Program-made: the position numbers and the translations under genes
The notes under the pieces: generated by a model
What the model saw: the letters and a program-made list of their open reading frames with translations, nothing else
Databases searched by the model: none
Told to the model about the DNA's origin: nothing
Shown here: piece by piece, positions 22,915 to 29,088 of the stretch
Layout of the letters: the number at the start of each line of letters is the position of its first letter
Position numbering within the stretch: the stretch's first letter is position 1
Assembly: GCA_900549185.1 (NCBI GenBank)
Contig: URNM01000009.1
Location: 1 to 29,088, forward strand
From: an uncultured Collinsella sp.
Lineage (GTDB): Bacteria > Actinomycetota > Coriobacteriia > Coriobacteriales > Coriobacteriaceae
Length of the DNA stretch: 29,088 nt
Reading direction: 5' to 3'

Positions 22915-24873
22915 ATGGCGATTCGGACGATGGGGCCGAGCGGACAATACGAGACTGGATTGGATGCTGCCGGTGCGGCGCTGCCCGAGCTGCTGGCGCC
23001 GGCGGGCGGGCTCGACCAGATGCTTGCGGCCATCGCCGCGGGTGCCGATGCCATCTATGCGGGGTTGGGCGGCTTTAACGCCCGCGTGAGCGCGCACGGT
23101 TTTACCGATGACGAGTTTGCGCGCGGCTGCGCCGTGGCGCATGTCCATGGCGTGCGCGTGTACGTAACGCTCAACGTGTTCGTGTTTGACGATGAGTTGT
23201 CCGACGCGGTGGCGTTGGGAGCTCATGCACTGGAGCTGGGCGCCGATGCTCTGATTGTCGCCGATGCCGGGCTGGCCTGTGCGCTGCGCGCGGCGATTCC
23301 CGGGGTCGAGATTCACCTGTCCACGCAGGCGGGCGCTCATAGCGAGAGCGCCGTGCGGCTTGCCGCCGATGAGCTTGGGGTCGAGCGCGTGACGACGGCA
23401 CGCGAGCTGACGGTCGACGAGATTGCGGCGCTATGTGCCACGGGCGTGCCCATCGAGGTATTCTGCCACGGTGCGATTTGCATCGGATATTCGGGGGCGT
23501 GCGAGTTCTCGGCCCTGCGGCGTGGGCGCTCGGCGATGCGCGGCGACTGCACGCAGCCGTGCCGTCTGGCGTACGACCTGGTGGACGAGGCGGGACAGAG
23601 CGTTGTTGCCGTCGAGGGAGATCGCCTGCTGTGCCCGCGCGACTATCTGGGTATTGCGCATCTGTCCGAGCTTGTAGATGCCGGCGTGGCGTCGCTCAAG
23701 ATCGAGGGGCGCATGAAGAACCCCGATTACGTATTCAACGTGGTGCGGGTGTGGCGCCGGGCACTCGATATGCTGTGCGACGGCGCGTGGGACCCCGGTG
23801 CCGTGGAAGAGCTTGAACGCGAGCTGGGCCGGTCGTTCAACCGTGGGTTTACCGACGCGTATCTGCGGGGGCGTTCGGGCGCCGAGCTTATGAGCTTTGA
23901 GCGTGCGATCAACCAAGGTGTGCGCGTGGGACGCCTGGTGGCCGTTGGCCACGAGGAAGTGACCGTTGAGCTCGACGCCGCCGTGGCGGCGGGTGACACG
24001 CTCGAGATTCGGTTCTATCCGGGTGTCGACGCGCGTCCCGATGTGCCCAAGCGCTGGCCGCAGGTGCCCTGCCCGGTGGATGCCGCAGCGGGGAAGCGCG
24101 TCGTCGTGCATTGCAAGCGTAAGGTGGACGCGGGCTGCGAGGTGTACCTGATTCGCAGCGCCGGCGTGTTGGATCAGACGGCGGCGGTGTTGGAGCGCAT
24201 GCGGGCCGAGGCGAATGCGATTGCGCCCGTTGCGCGTGCCGTTGAGGCGCTGCCCTTTGAGGACGTTGCGGTGGATGGCGGTGCGTCGACGGAGTTGGTG
24301 GAGTGCGCGGTTCCCGCTCGCATGGTTTTTGCTTGGCAGCTGATGGATGCCGACCCGCGCGGAGAACTCGATTTGTCCGACGCCGTTGTGGTGCTTGACG
24401 AGGTGTGCCGCACGGGTGACGCTGACCGGACCCGCTCACTGATGCAGCGTGCCGGGTGCGTCGTCTGCCGCAACCTGGGACAGGTGGTGATCGCTCGCGA
24501 GCTGGGCGTGACATTTGACGTGGCGGCGCCGGTGTTCTGCGCGAATCGGGCCACGCTTACCTGGCTGCGCGGACTCGGTGCGGGGCGGGTGTACTTGCCG
24601 GCCGAGTTGCTCGGCAATGATGCGAAACGTATTGCCGAACTGACGGCCGAACCTGATGTTTTGGGCCCCGTCGATGCCGATTGCCCCGAGCTCATGGTGT
24701 GCGAGCACTGCCTGCTGACCGCCGAGGGCGTCTGCGCCACCGATGCGACGGGACAGGTTCGTTGCCGCGACTGCTTGCGTCGTCGGCAGGCACGCTATCT
24801 GGTCGAGCGTGACGGTACACGTCTGCCAGTTGCCATTGACGCATGCGGCAGGACGAGGATTTTCCTGTCGTAG
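22915..24873 (+). CDS. Peptidase U32 family protein (RlhA/TrhP-like)
   Basis: A 652-residue U32 protein. The N-terminal barrel starts ELLAPAGGLDQMLAAIAAGA with DAIYAGL after it. The family signature EVFCHGAICIGYSGACEFS occurs near residue 180 and continues with RGDCTQPCRL, supplying clustered cysteines that in relatives hold an iron-sulfur cluster. SLKIEGRMKNPDYV is also typical. A second cysteine group (CEHC, then CRDC) lies near the C-terminus. Although named peptidases, characterised relatives hydroxylate RNA: RlhA (about 650 residues) acts on 23S rRNA and TrhP on tRNA, both using prephenate. The length suits RlhA, but assignment is tentative. ATG 22915 is chosen with AAGGAG upstream. It diverges from the PBP gene. 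Confidence 0.88.
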   Translation: MAIRTMGPSGQYETGLDAAGAALPELLAPAGGLDQMLAAIAAGADAIYAGLGGFNARVSAHGFTDDEFARGCAVAHVHGVRVYVTLNVFVFDDELSDAVALGAHALELGADALIVADAGLACALRAAIPGVEIHLSTQAGAHSESAVRLAADELGVERVTTARELTVDEIAALCATGVPIEVFCHGAICIGYSGACEFSALRRGRSAMRGDCTQPCRLAYDLVDEAGQSVVAVEGDRLLCPRDYLGIAHLSELVDAGVASLKIEGRMKNPDYVFNVVRVWRRALDMLCDGAWDPGAVEELERELGRSFNRGFTDAYLRGRSGAELMSFERAINQGVRVGRLVAVGHEEVTVELDAAVAAGDTLEIRFYPGVDARPDVPKRWPQVPCPVDAAAGKRVVVHCKRKVDAGCEVYLIRSAGVLDQTAAVLERMRAEANAIAPVARAVEALPFEDVAVDGGASTELVECAVPARMVFAWQLMDADPRGELDLSDAVVVLDEVCRTGDADRTRSLMQRAGCVVCRNLGQVVIARELGVTFDVAAPVFCANRATLTWLRGLGAGRVYLPAELLGNDAKRIAELTAEPDVLGPVDADCPELMVCEHCLLTAEGVCATDATGQVRCRDCLRRRQARYLVERDGTRLPVAIDACGRTRIFLS

Positions 24874-24921
24874 GTGCCGCATCGCGTCAGTTTGTTATCA
24901 TAAGAGAGTTTATGGACTTCC

Positions 24922-24948
24922 AGCACCGCCGTTTTCGGCGAGGGTGCT
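24922..24948 (+). other. Hairpin in the tyrS leader
   Basis: AGCACC (24922-24927) pairs with GGTGCT (24943-24948) and the inner GCCG with CGGC around TTTT. It ends 12 bases before the ribosome binding site region of tyrS. There is no room for a T-box, so regulation by uncharged tRNA is not indicated. Confidence 0.45.
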
Positions 24949-24969
24949 ATAGCAAAAGGAGGATACCCA

Positions 24970-26181
24970 ATGCTGTCTGTTGACGAGCAAATGCGTATCA
25001 TCACCTCGGGCGCCGCGCAGATCGTTCCCGAGGCCGACCTTCGCAAGAAGCTTGAGAAGGGCGAGCCCCTCAACATCAAGCTCGGCGTCGACCCCACCAG
25101 CCCCGACCTGCACCTGGGCCACGCCGTGCCGCTGCGCAAGATGCGTCAGTTCCAGGACCTGGGCCACAACGTCACCCTCATCATCGGCAACGGTACCGCG
25201 TTGATTGGCGACCCTTCGGGCAAGAATTCCACCCGTCCGCAGCTTTCGCAGGAGCAGATCGAGGCCAATGCCGAGACCTATGTGAGCCAGGCCATGAAGA
25301 TCCTGGATCCCGAGAAGACCACCATCGTGCACAACGGCGACTGGATCCTTTCGATGGACCTGGCCGGCCTGCTGCAGGTGTGCTCCAAGTTCACCGTCGC
25401 CCGCATCCTCGAGCGCGACGACTTTACCAAGCGCTACCAGTCCCAGACGCCGATCGCCCTGCATGAGTTTCTGTATCCCGTGATGCAGGCTTTCGACTCC
25501 GTGCAGATCAAGGCCGACGTGGAGATGGGCGGCACCGACCAGCTCTTCAACCTGCTCGCCGGCCGCGAGCTCATGGAGAAGATGGGCATGGAGCCGCAGA
25601 TCGCGCTCACCATGCCGCTGCTTGAGGGCACCGATGGCGTGCGCAAGATGTCCAAGTCCTATGGCAACTACATCGGCCTGACCGACGCGCCCAAGGATAT
25701 GTTCGGCAAGACCATGTCCATCCCCGACGAGATGATCGGCAAGTACTATCGTCTGGCCAGCTCGCTCACCCCGGCCGAGGTCGACAAGATCGACGCCGCC
25801 CTGGCCGACGGCTCTGCCGATCCCTATGAGCTCAAGCGCGCTCTGGGTCGCGACCTGTGCGACACCTACCACGGCGCCGGCGCCGGCGACGAGGCTCAGG
25901 CCGAGTTCGACCGCGTATTCAAGGAGGGCCAGCTTGCCGACTTCCCCGAGAAGCACGTTGAGCTGACCGTCAACGACGAGGGCCAGATCTACCTCGCTGG
26001 CCTGCTCAAGGACCTGGGTCTTTCGGCGAGCGCCGGCCAGGCTCGTCGCGATATCGACGGCGGCGGCGTCAAGATCAATGGCAAGGCCGTGGCTCCCAAG
26101 AGCTATAACATCGATCCCAGCGCCCTCAAGCTGGGCGACACCCTCTCCGTAGGCAAGCGCAAGGGCTTCAAGTTGGTCTAA
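24970..26181 (+). CDS. tyrS: Tyrosyl-tRNA synthetase
   Basis: A 403-residue class I aminoacyl-tRNA synthetase that charges tRNA-Tyr. The HIGH motif appears as HLGH (48-51) and KMSKS is exact at 226-230; the C-terminal part carries an S4-like RNA-binding domain (GLSASAGQARRDIDGGGVKI near residue 355). Length fits the 400-residue TyrS subgroup common in many bacteria. AAGGAGGAT precedes ATG 24970. Strong codon bias is as expected for a highly expressed gene. The 96-base gap from the U32 gene contains a hairpin but no T-box, and a terminator follows. Confidence 0.97.
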   Translation: MLSVDEQMRIITSGAAQIVPEADLRKKLEKGEPLNIKLGVDPTSPDLHLGHAVPLRKMRQFQDLGHNVTLIIGNGTALIGDPSGKNSTRPQLSQEQIEANAETYVSQAMKILDPEKTTIVHNGDWILSMDLAGLLQVCSKFTVARILERDDFTKRYQSQTPIALHEFLYPVMQAFDSVQIKADVEMGGTDQLFNLLAGRELMEKMGMEPQIALTMPLLEGTDGVRKMSKSYGNYIGLTDAPKDMFGKTMSIPDEMIGKYYRLASSLTPAEVDKIDAALADGSADPYELKRALGRDLCDTYHGAGAGDEAQAEFDRVFKEGQLADFPEKHVELTVNDEGQIYLAGLLKDLGLSASAGQARRDIDGGGVKINGKAVAPKSYNIDPSALKLGDTLSVGKRKGFKLV

Positions 26182-26208
26182 CGAGCGAGTTGACCTCACA
26201 AGTGCAAT

Positions 26209-26245
26209 AAGGCCGCAGCCGGGAATCCCGACTGCGGCCTTTTTT
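26209..26245 (+). terminator. Terminator after tyrS
   Basis: AAGGCCGCAG (26209-26218) pairs with CTGCGGCCTT (26232-26241), extended by CGGG/CCCG inside, and followed by T to 26245. Confidence 0.93.
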
Positions 26246-26260
26246 GGTTACGACGATCCC

Positions 26261-26286
26261 TTGGGGACGGAGGGGTCATTTGGCGG
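26261..26286. repeat. Fragment of a dispersed TTGGGGAC...TTTGGCGG repeat
   Basis: TTGGGGAC (26261-26268) and TTTGGCGG (26279-26286) recur in the same order at 28255-28274, and TTTGGCGG also occurs in the centre of palindrome copy A (4778-4785). This suggests related intergenic repeats, much eroded here. Confidence 0.35.
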
Positions 26287-26307
26287 TGCCGTTAAGCGGA
26301 AGGGGTG

Positions 26308-26378
26308 TTAGCGGGACTTTCTTTTGGGCATACAATGGCTATTGGCTTGCTGCGGTGAAGGTCTGTCCGCCCCGCAGC
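26308..26378 (+). promoter_or_regulatory. Candidate promoter and leader hairpin of adenine deaminase
   Basis: TACAAT (26331-26336) is a good -10 hexamer; TTAGCG (26308-26313) at 17 bases is a weak -35. The leader then holds GCTGCGG (26349-26355) paired with CCGCAGC (26372-26378), followed by GTTTT, which might attenuate transcription. The stretch does not resemble a purine riboswitch. Confidence 0.4.
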
Positions 26379-26403
26379 GTTTTCTACGGTTAAAGGAGTA
26401 TGT

Positions 26404-28224
26404 ATGTCCGTTGAGGTCATGAGGTCTGTGATCGATGCTGCCGAGGGGCGCGTGCCCGTCGACACGCTGTTTACCAATGCGCAGATCGTCGACGTGTATG
26501 GCCAGCGTGTGGCGCCCGGTAGCGTTGCCGTCAAGGACGGTGTAATCGTCGGCGTGCTCTACGATGGTCGCGACGATGCCGCTGGCACCTACGAGGCAAC
26601 TGAGGTCATCGACTGCCAGGGTCGCTATCTCACTCCCGGTTTTATTGACGGGCATCTGCATATCGAGTCTTCGAACATCCGTCCCGCCGAGTATGCTCGC
26701 ATGGCCGCGACGCGCGGTACTACCACTGCCATTGCCGACAGCCACGAGATTGCCAATGTTGCCGGTCTCGACGGCTTGCGCTTTATGATCGAGGATGGCC
26801 GCCGCGCACCCATCTCCATCAAGTACATGATGCCTTCGTGCGTGCCCGCGCTGCCCGACGAGCAGGCCGGTGCCGTTATTTCGGCTGCCGATATGCAGGC
26901 GTTTTTTGCCGAGCATCCAGGCGATGTCTTTGGTCTGGGCGAAATGATGAACCTGCCGGGCGTCTTTATGGCCGACCCCGAGACCTGCGCTCGCATCGAT
27001 GCTGCCAACCAGACGCCGTCCAAGCAGGTTGACGGCCACGCGCCGCTCGTTGCCGGTAAGGACCTCAATGCCTATGCCGCAGCGGGCATTATCGCCGACC
27101 ACGAGTCGACGATTCCCGAGGAGGCACTCGACAAGCTATCCCGCGGCATGTATGTGATGCTGCGTGAGGGCACGTGCAGCCACGACATGGCCAATTTGTC
27201 CCCGATGCTGCTGGAGAATCCTGCCCGCGCCCGCCGCTGCTGCTTTGCGACCGACGATCGCGCTCCCTCCGATGCTCTTTCGACCGGCATGATCGACAAT
27301 GCCTGCCGCGTGGCTATCGAGGCCGGTATCGACCCCGTGGTCGCCATCTCTATGGCGTCCCTTTCTACGGCCGAGGCGTTTGGTCTGGACCACGGCTGCC
27401 GCGACCCGCACGAGCTCCGCGGCGCGATCGCTCCGGGCAAGCGCGCCGACCTGCTGGTGCTCGATGACCTGACCTTTGCCACGGCTCCGCATCGCGTGTA
27501 TGCAGCCGGCGCGCTCGTGGCACAGGACGGCACTTTTGTGGGCGAGGTTGCGCCCGAGACCGCCGAGGTCGCAGCGCTTGCCGATGAGCTGCGTGCTTCC
27601 GTTAAGCTGCCGAAGCTATCGCTCGACGTGTTCGACTATGCCTTTAAGCCGGGCGAGGCCGTGATCGACGTGGTGCCGGGCAAGGCCATCACGGGCATGG
27701 TTCGTCCCGAGAATGCCGAGGGTCTGCGCCGCATTATGCTGATCGAACGTCACGGTCGCGGCGTGTCGCTGCAGGCCGAGGGCGCCGATGGCGACGGTCC
27801 CGCCGGCATGGGGCTCGTCGGCAAGCATATCGGCCGCGGCTGGGTGCGCGGCTTTACCATCACAGGCGGCGCTATCGCCTCGACGATCGGCCACGACTCG
27901 CACAACGTGTGCGTGGTGGGCGATAACGCTGCCGATATGATGGCGGCTGTTGAAGCCGTGGATCAGGGCGGTCACGTGCTAGTGCGCAACGGCGAGGTCG
28001 TGGCGCGCATTCCGCTGGCGCTCGGTGGCCTTATGAGCGAAGGCACGGCCGAGGATGTCGCCGCGCAGCACGACGACTTTATGGTCAAGGCGCGCGCCAT
28101 GGGTATTGAGCCGCCGCTCGATCCCATCATGGGCATCATCTTCCTGCCCCTGCCGGTGATTCCGACGCTCCGCATCCGCCCCGAGGGCATGTTCGACGTC
28201 ACGACCTTCACCTACGCCGACTAG
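26404..28224 (+). CDS. ade: Adenine deaminase
   Basis: A 606-residue amidohydrolase of the AdeC/Ade group that converts adenine to hypoxanthine and ammonia. GHLHIESSNIRPAEYARMA and DSHEIANVAG (near residues 84-122) are the family's metal-binding segments, and VDGHAP and FATDDR supply further active-site residues. The C-terminal domain (from about residue 400) is the usual extra adenine deaminase domain. ATG 26404 is preceded by AAAGGAG. It stands alone after the tyrS terminator. The product hypoxanthine could feed a molybdenum hydroxylase such as the one implied by the xdhC region, a functional link I infer. The stop codon lies inside a short direct repeat. Confidence 0.93.
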   Translation: MSVEVMRSVIDAAEGRVPVDTLFTNAQIVDVYGQRVAPGSVAVKDGVIVGVLYDGRDDAAGTYEATEVIDCQGRYLTPGFIDGHLHIESSNIRPAEYARMAATRGTTTAIADSHEIANVAGLDGLRFMIEDGRRAPISIKYMMPSCVPALPDEQAGAVISAADMQAFFAEHPGDVFGLGEMMNLPGVFMADPETCARIDAANQTPSKQVDGHAPLVAGKDLNAYAAAGIIADHESTIPEEALDKLSRGMYVMLREGTCSHDMANLSPMLLENPARARRCCFATDDRAPSDALSTGMIDNACRVAIEAGIDPVVAISMASLSTAEAFGLDHGCRDPHELRGAIAPGKRADLLVLDDLTFATAPHRVYAAGALVAQDGTFVGEVAPETAEVAALADELRASVKLPKLSLDVFDYAFKPGEAVIDVVPGKAITGMVRPENAEGLRRIMLIERHGRGVSLQAEGADGDGPAGMGLVGKHIGRGWVRGFTITGGAIASTIGHDSHNVCVVGDNAADMMAAVEAVDQGGHVLVRNGEVVARIPLALGGLMSEGTAEDVAAQHDDFMVKARAMGIEPPLDPIMGIIFLPLPVIPTLRIRPEGMFDVTTFTYAD

Positions 28225-28268
28225 TCATCGGGGACGTTCTTAAACGACTAGTCGTTGGGGACACTCTT
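28218..28268. repeat. Tandem CGACTAGTC...GGGGAC repeat after adenine deaminase
   Basis: Two 24-base units, 28218-28241 and 28245-28268, match at 20 positions with a 27-base period. AACGACTAGTCGTT (28243-28256) is a perfect palindrome. The first unit contains the ade stop codon. Confidence 0.8.
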
Positions 28269-28296
28269 TGGCGGGCTGCCTGACGCCGCGACCGTA

Positions 28297-28331
28297 GGAC
28301 CTCTGGCATGTGTGAGCTATTTGCCAGGTCC
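28297..28331 (+). other. Hairpin in the gap before the HAD gene
   Basis: GGACCT and GGCA (28297-28308, with a two-base bulge) pair with TGCC and AGGTCC (28322-28331). No T-run follows directly; it could be a weak terminator for ade or part of the leader of the next gene. Confidence 0.45.
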
Positions 28332-28363
28332 TTGTAACGTTTACGCCCGCGGAGTCTTATTTG

Positions 28364-28425
28364 AGCTCCCTTTGGGTACGTTGGAATCGGATACGCGTTC
28401 GATTCCAACAAGCCCGAAGGGAGCT
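28364..28425 (+). promoter_or_regulatory. Long hairpin that buries the ribosome binding site of the HAD gene
   Basis: AGCTCCCTT (28364-28372) pairs with AAGGGAGCT (28417-28425), GGG (28374-28376) with CCC (28413-28415), and GTTGGAATCG (28380-28389) with CGATTCCAAC (28400-28409). The 3' arm contains AAGGGAG (28417-28423), the ribosome binding site for ATG 28431. In the folded state translation would be blocked; the following TTTT also allows a terminator reading. Confidence 0.75.
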
Positions 28426-28430
28426 TTTCT

Positions 28431-29040
28431 ATGTTTAAACTGATTGCATCCGATATGGACGGCACACTGCTTGACGAAAACGGCCAGGTGCCTCCCGAGA
28501 CCTACGAACTGATTCTGGCACTACACGAGCATGGCGTGCATTTCGCCGCATCGTCAGGTCGTCGCTACGATCGCCTGTGCGAGTTCTTTGCGCCCGTTCG
28601 CGACAAGATGGACTTTGTCGCCGCTAACGGCGCCCAGGTCTACGCCGACGGTAAGATGGTAGACCGTGAGGTGTATTCCCACCTGGCGATTCGAAGGCTC
28701 GCCCAAGCCGTCAGGACGTTTCCCAATCTGCATCTTGCGCTCTTTGACCGAACCAAGTCCTTCCTGCTCGATGACGAGTGCAAGTTCGTGCGCGAGGTCG
28801 ATAAGGACCTTCCCAATGCCGAGCGCATTTGGGAGCTGCCCGATCCCAGCGTAAATATCATCAAAGCGAGTATCTTTTGCGATGACGGTGCCGTTATGGA
28901 CAGCGCTTACGTACTGCAGCGCGAACTTGGTCAGCTCTTTACTTTTGCGCCTTCGGGCAACGCGTGGATTGATGCCATGCAGCCCGGTGTGTCGAAAGCC
29001 TCGGGCATCGCGCAGCTTGCGGAGCATTACGGCGTTGGAC
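28431..29040 (+). CDS. Cof-type HAD phosphatase, 3' end lost at adapter
   Basis: The first 203 residues of a HAD-IIB (Cof-like) hydrolase. DMDGTLL (Asp8 nucleophile, Asp10) is motif I, SSGRR (41-45) motif II, and PGVSKASGIAQLAEHYG the start of the motif III region with its Lys. The GDxxND motif IV that normally follows is missing because genomic sequence stops at 29040 and an adapter begins; the frame stays open through it. Such enzymes dephosphorylate sugar phosphates, flavin nucleotides or pyridoxal phosphate; substrate cannot be told. Its ribosome binding site lies in a strong hairpin. The truncation is an assembly artefact, not a pseudogene. Confidence 0.9.
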
Positions 29041-29088
29041 CTGTCTCTTATACACATCTCCGAGCCCACGAGACACTGAGCGATCTCG
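29041..29088. other. Illumina Nextera adapter with index (non-genomic)
   Basis: CTGTCTCTTATACACATCT (29041-29059) is the Tn5 mosaic end of Nextera libraries, followed by CCGAGCCCACGAGAC (29060-29074), an eight-base i7 index ACTGAGCG (29075-29082) and ATCTCG (29083-29088), the start of the P7 tail. This is untrimmed sequencing adapter. Confidence 0.99.

Noticed and set aside
24874..24969. T-box riboswitch before tyrS
   Set aside because: The gap is only 96 bases, with no T-box consensus and no antiterminator/terminator pair; only a simple hairpin is present.
26182..26403. Purine riboswitch before adenine deaminase
   Set aside because: The three-stem purine aptamer core is not visible; there is only one hairpin and a promoter candidate.
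28554..29069. Long open frame on the minus strand beginning inside the adapter
   Set aside because: Its first residues are a translation of the Nextera adapter, and the rest is antisense to the HAD gene.

Overview
The window is one end of a draft-assembly contig from a GC-rich Gram-positive bacterium. It is most likely a gut actinobacterium of the class Coriobacteriia, and Collinsella is my best guess. The guess rests on codon bias, on GTG and TTG starts in ribosomal genes, on the selenium/purine gene set, and on intergenic palindromes that I associate with that genus. It is an inference. The last 48 bases (29041-29088) are not genomic: they are an Illumina Nextera adapter with an i7 index, so the final gene is cut off artificially.

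Positions 1-7513 hold a purine/selenium-molybdenum region. It contains a 5'-truncated M20 hydrolase (ygeY), the YgeW carbamoyltransferase, a MocA-type molybdenum cofactor cytidylyltransferase, a dihydropyrimidinase-like amidohydrolase (hydA), and on the minus strand yqeC, followed on the plus strand by yqeB and an XdhC/CoxI protein. These genes are known companions of selenium-dependent molybdenum hydroxylases and of anaerobic purine/urate breakdown in gut bacteria. The hydroxylase itself is not in the window. Two near-identical palindromes (4745-4813 and 7531-7597) bracket yqeC-yqeB-xdhC.

Positions 7825-18594 hold most of the spc and alpha ribosomal operons in the order rplE, rpsN, rpsH, rplF, rplR, rpsE, rpmD, rplO, secY, adk, map, infA, rpmJ, rpsM, rpsK, rpsD, rpoA, rplQ, truA. 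The cluster starts abruptly at rplE. The usual upstream partners rplN and rplX are absent and xdhC stands in their place. A very long nested hairpin sits on the map stop codon, and a good promoter follows before infA. A strong terminator lies between rplQ and truA.

Positions 18755-28224 hold a family 2-like glycosyltransferase, the arginine repressor argR, a class A penicillin-binding protein on the minus strand with a low-complexity tail, a divergent U32-family protein, tyrS, and adenine deaminase (a second purine gene). Convergent terminators separate argR from the PBP gene, and another terminator follows tyrS.

Positions 28225-29040 hold short direct and inverted repeats, a long hairpin that buries the ribosome binding site of the next gene, and the start of a Cof-type HAD phosphatase that runs into the adapter. 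No stretch longer than 300 bases lacks a gene. I saw no tRNA, rRNA, CRISPR array, insertion sequence or phage gene.
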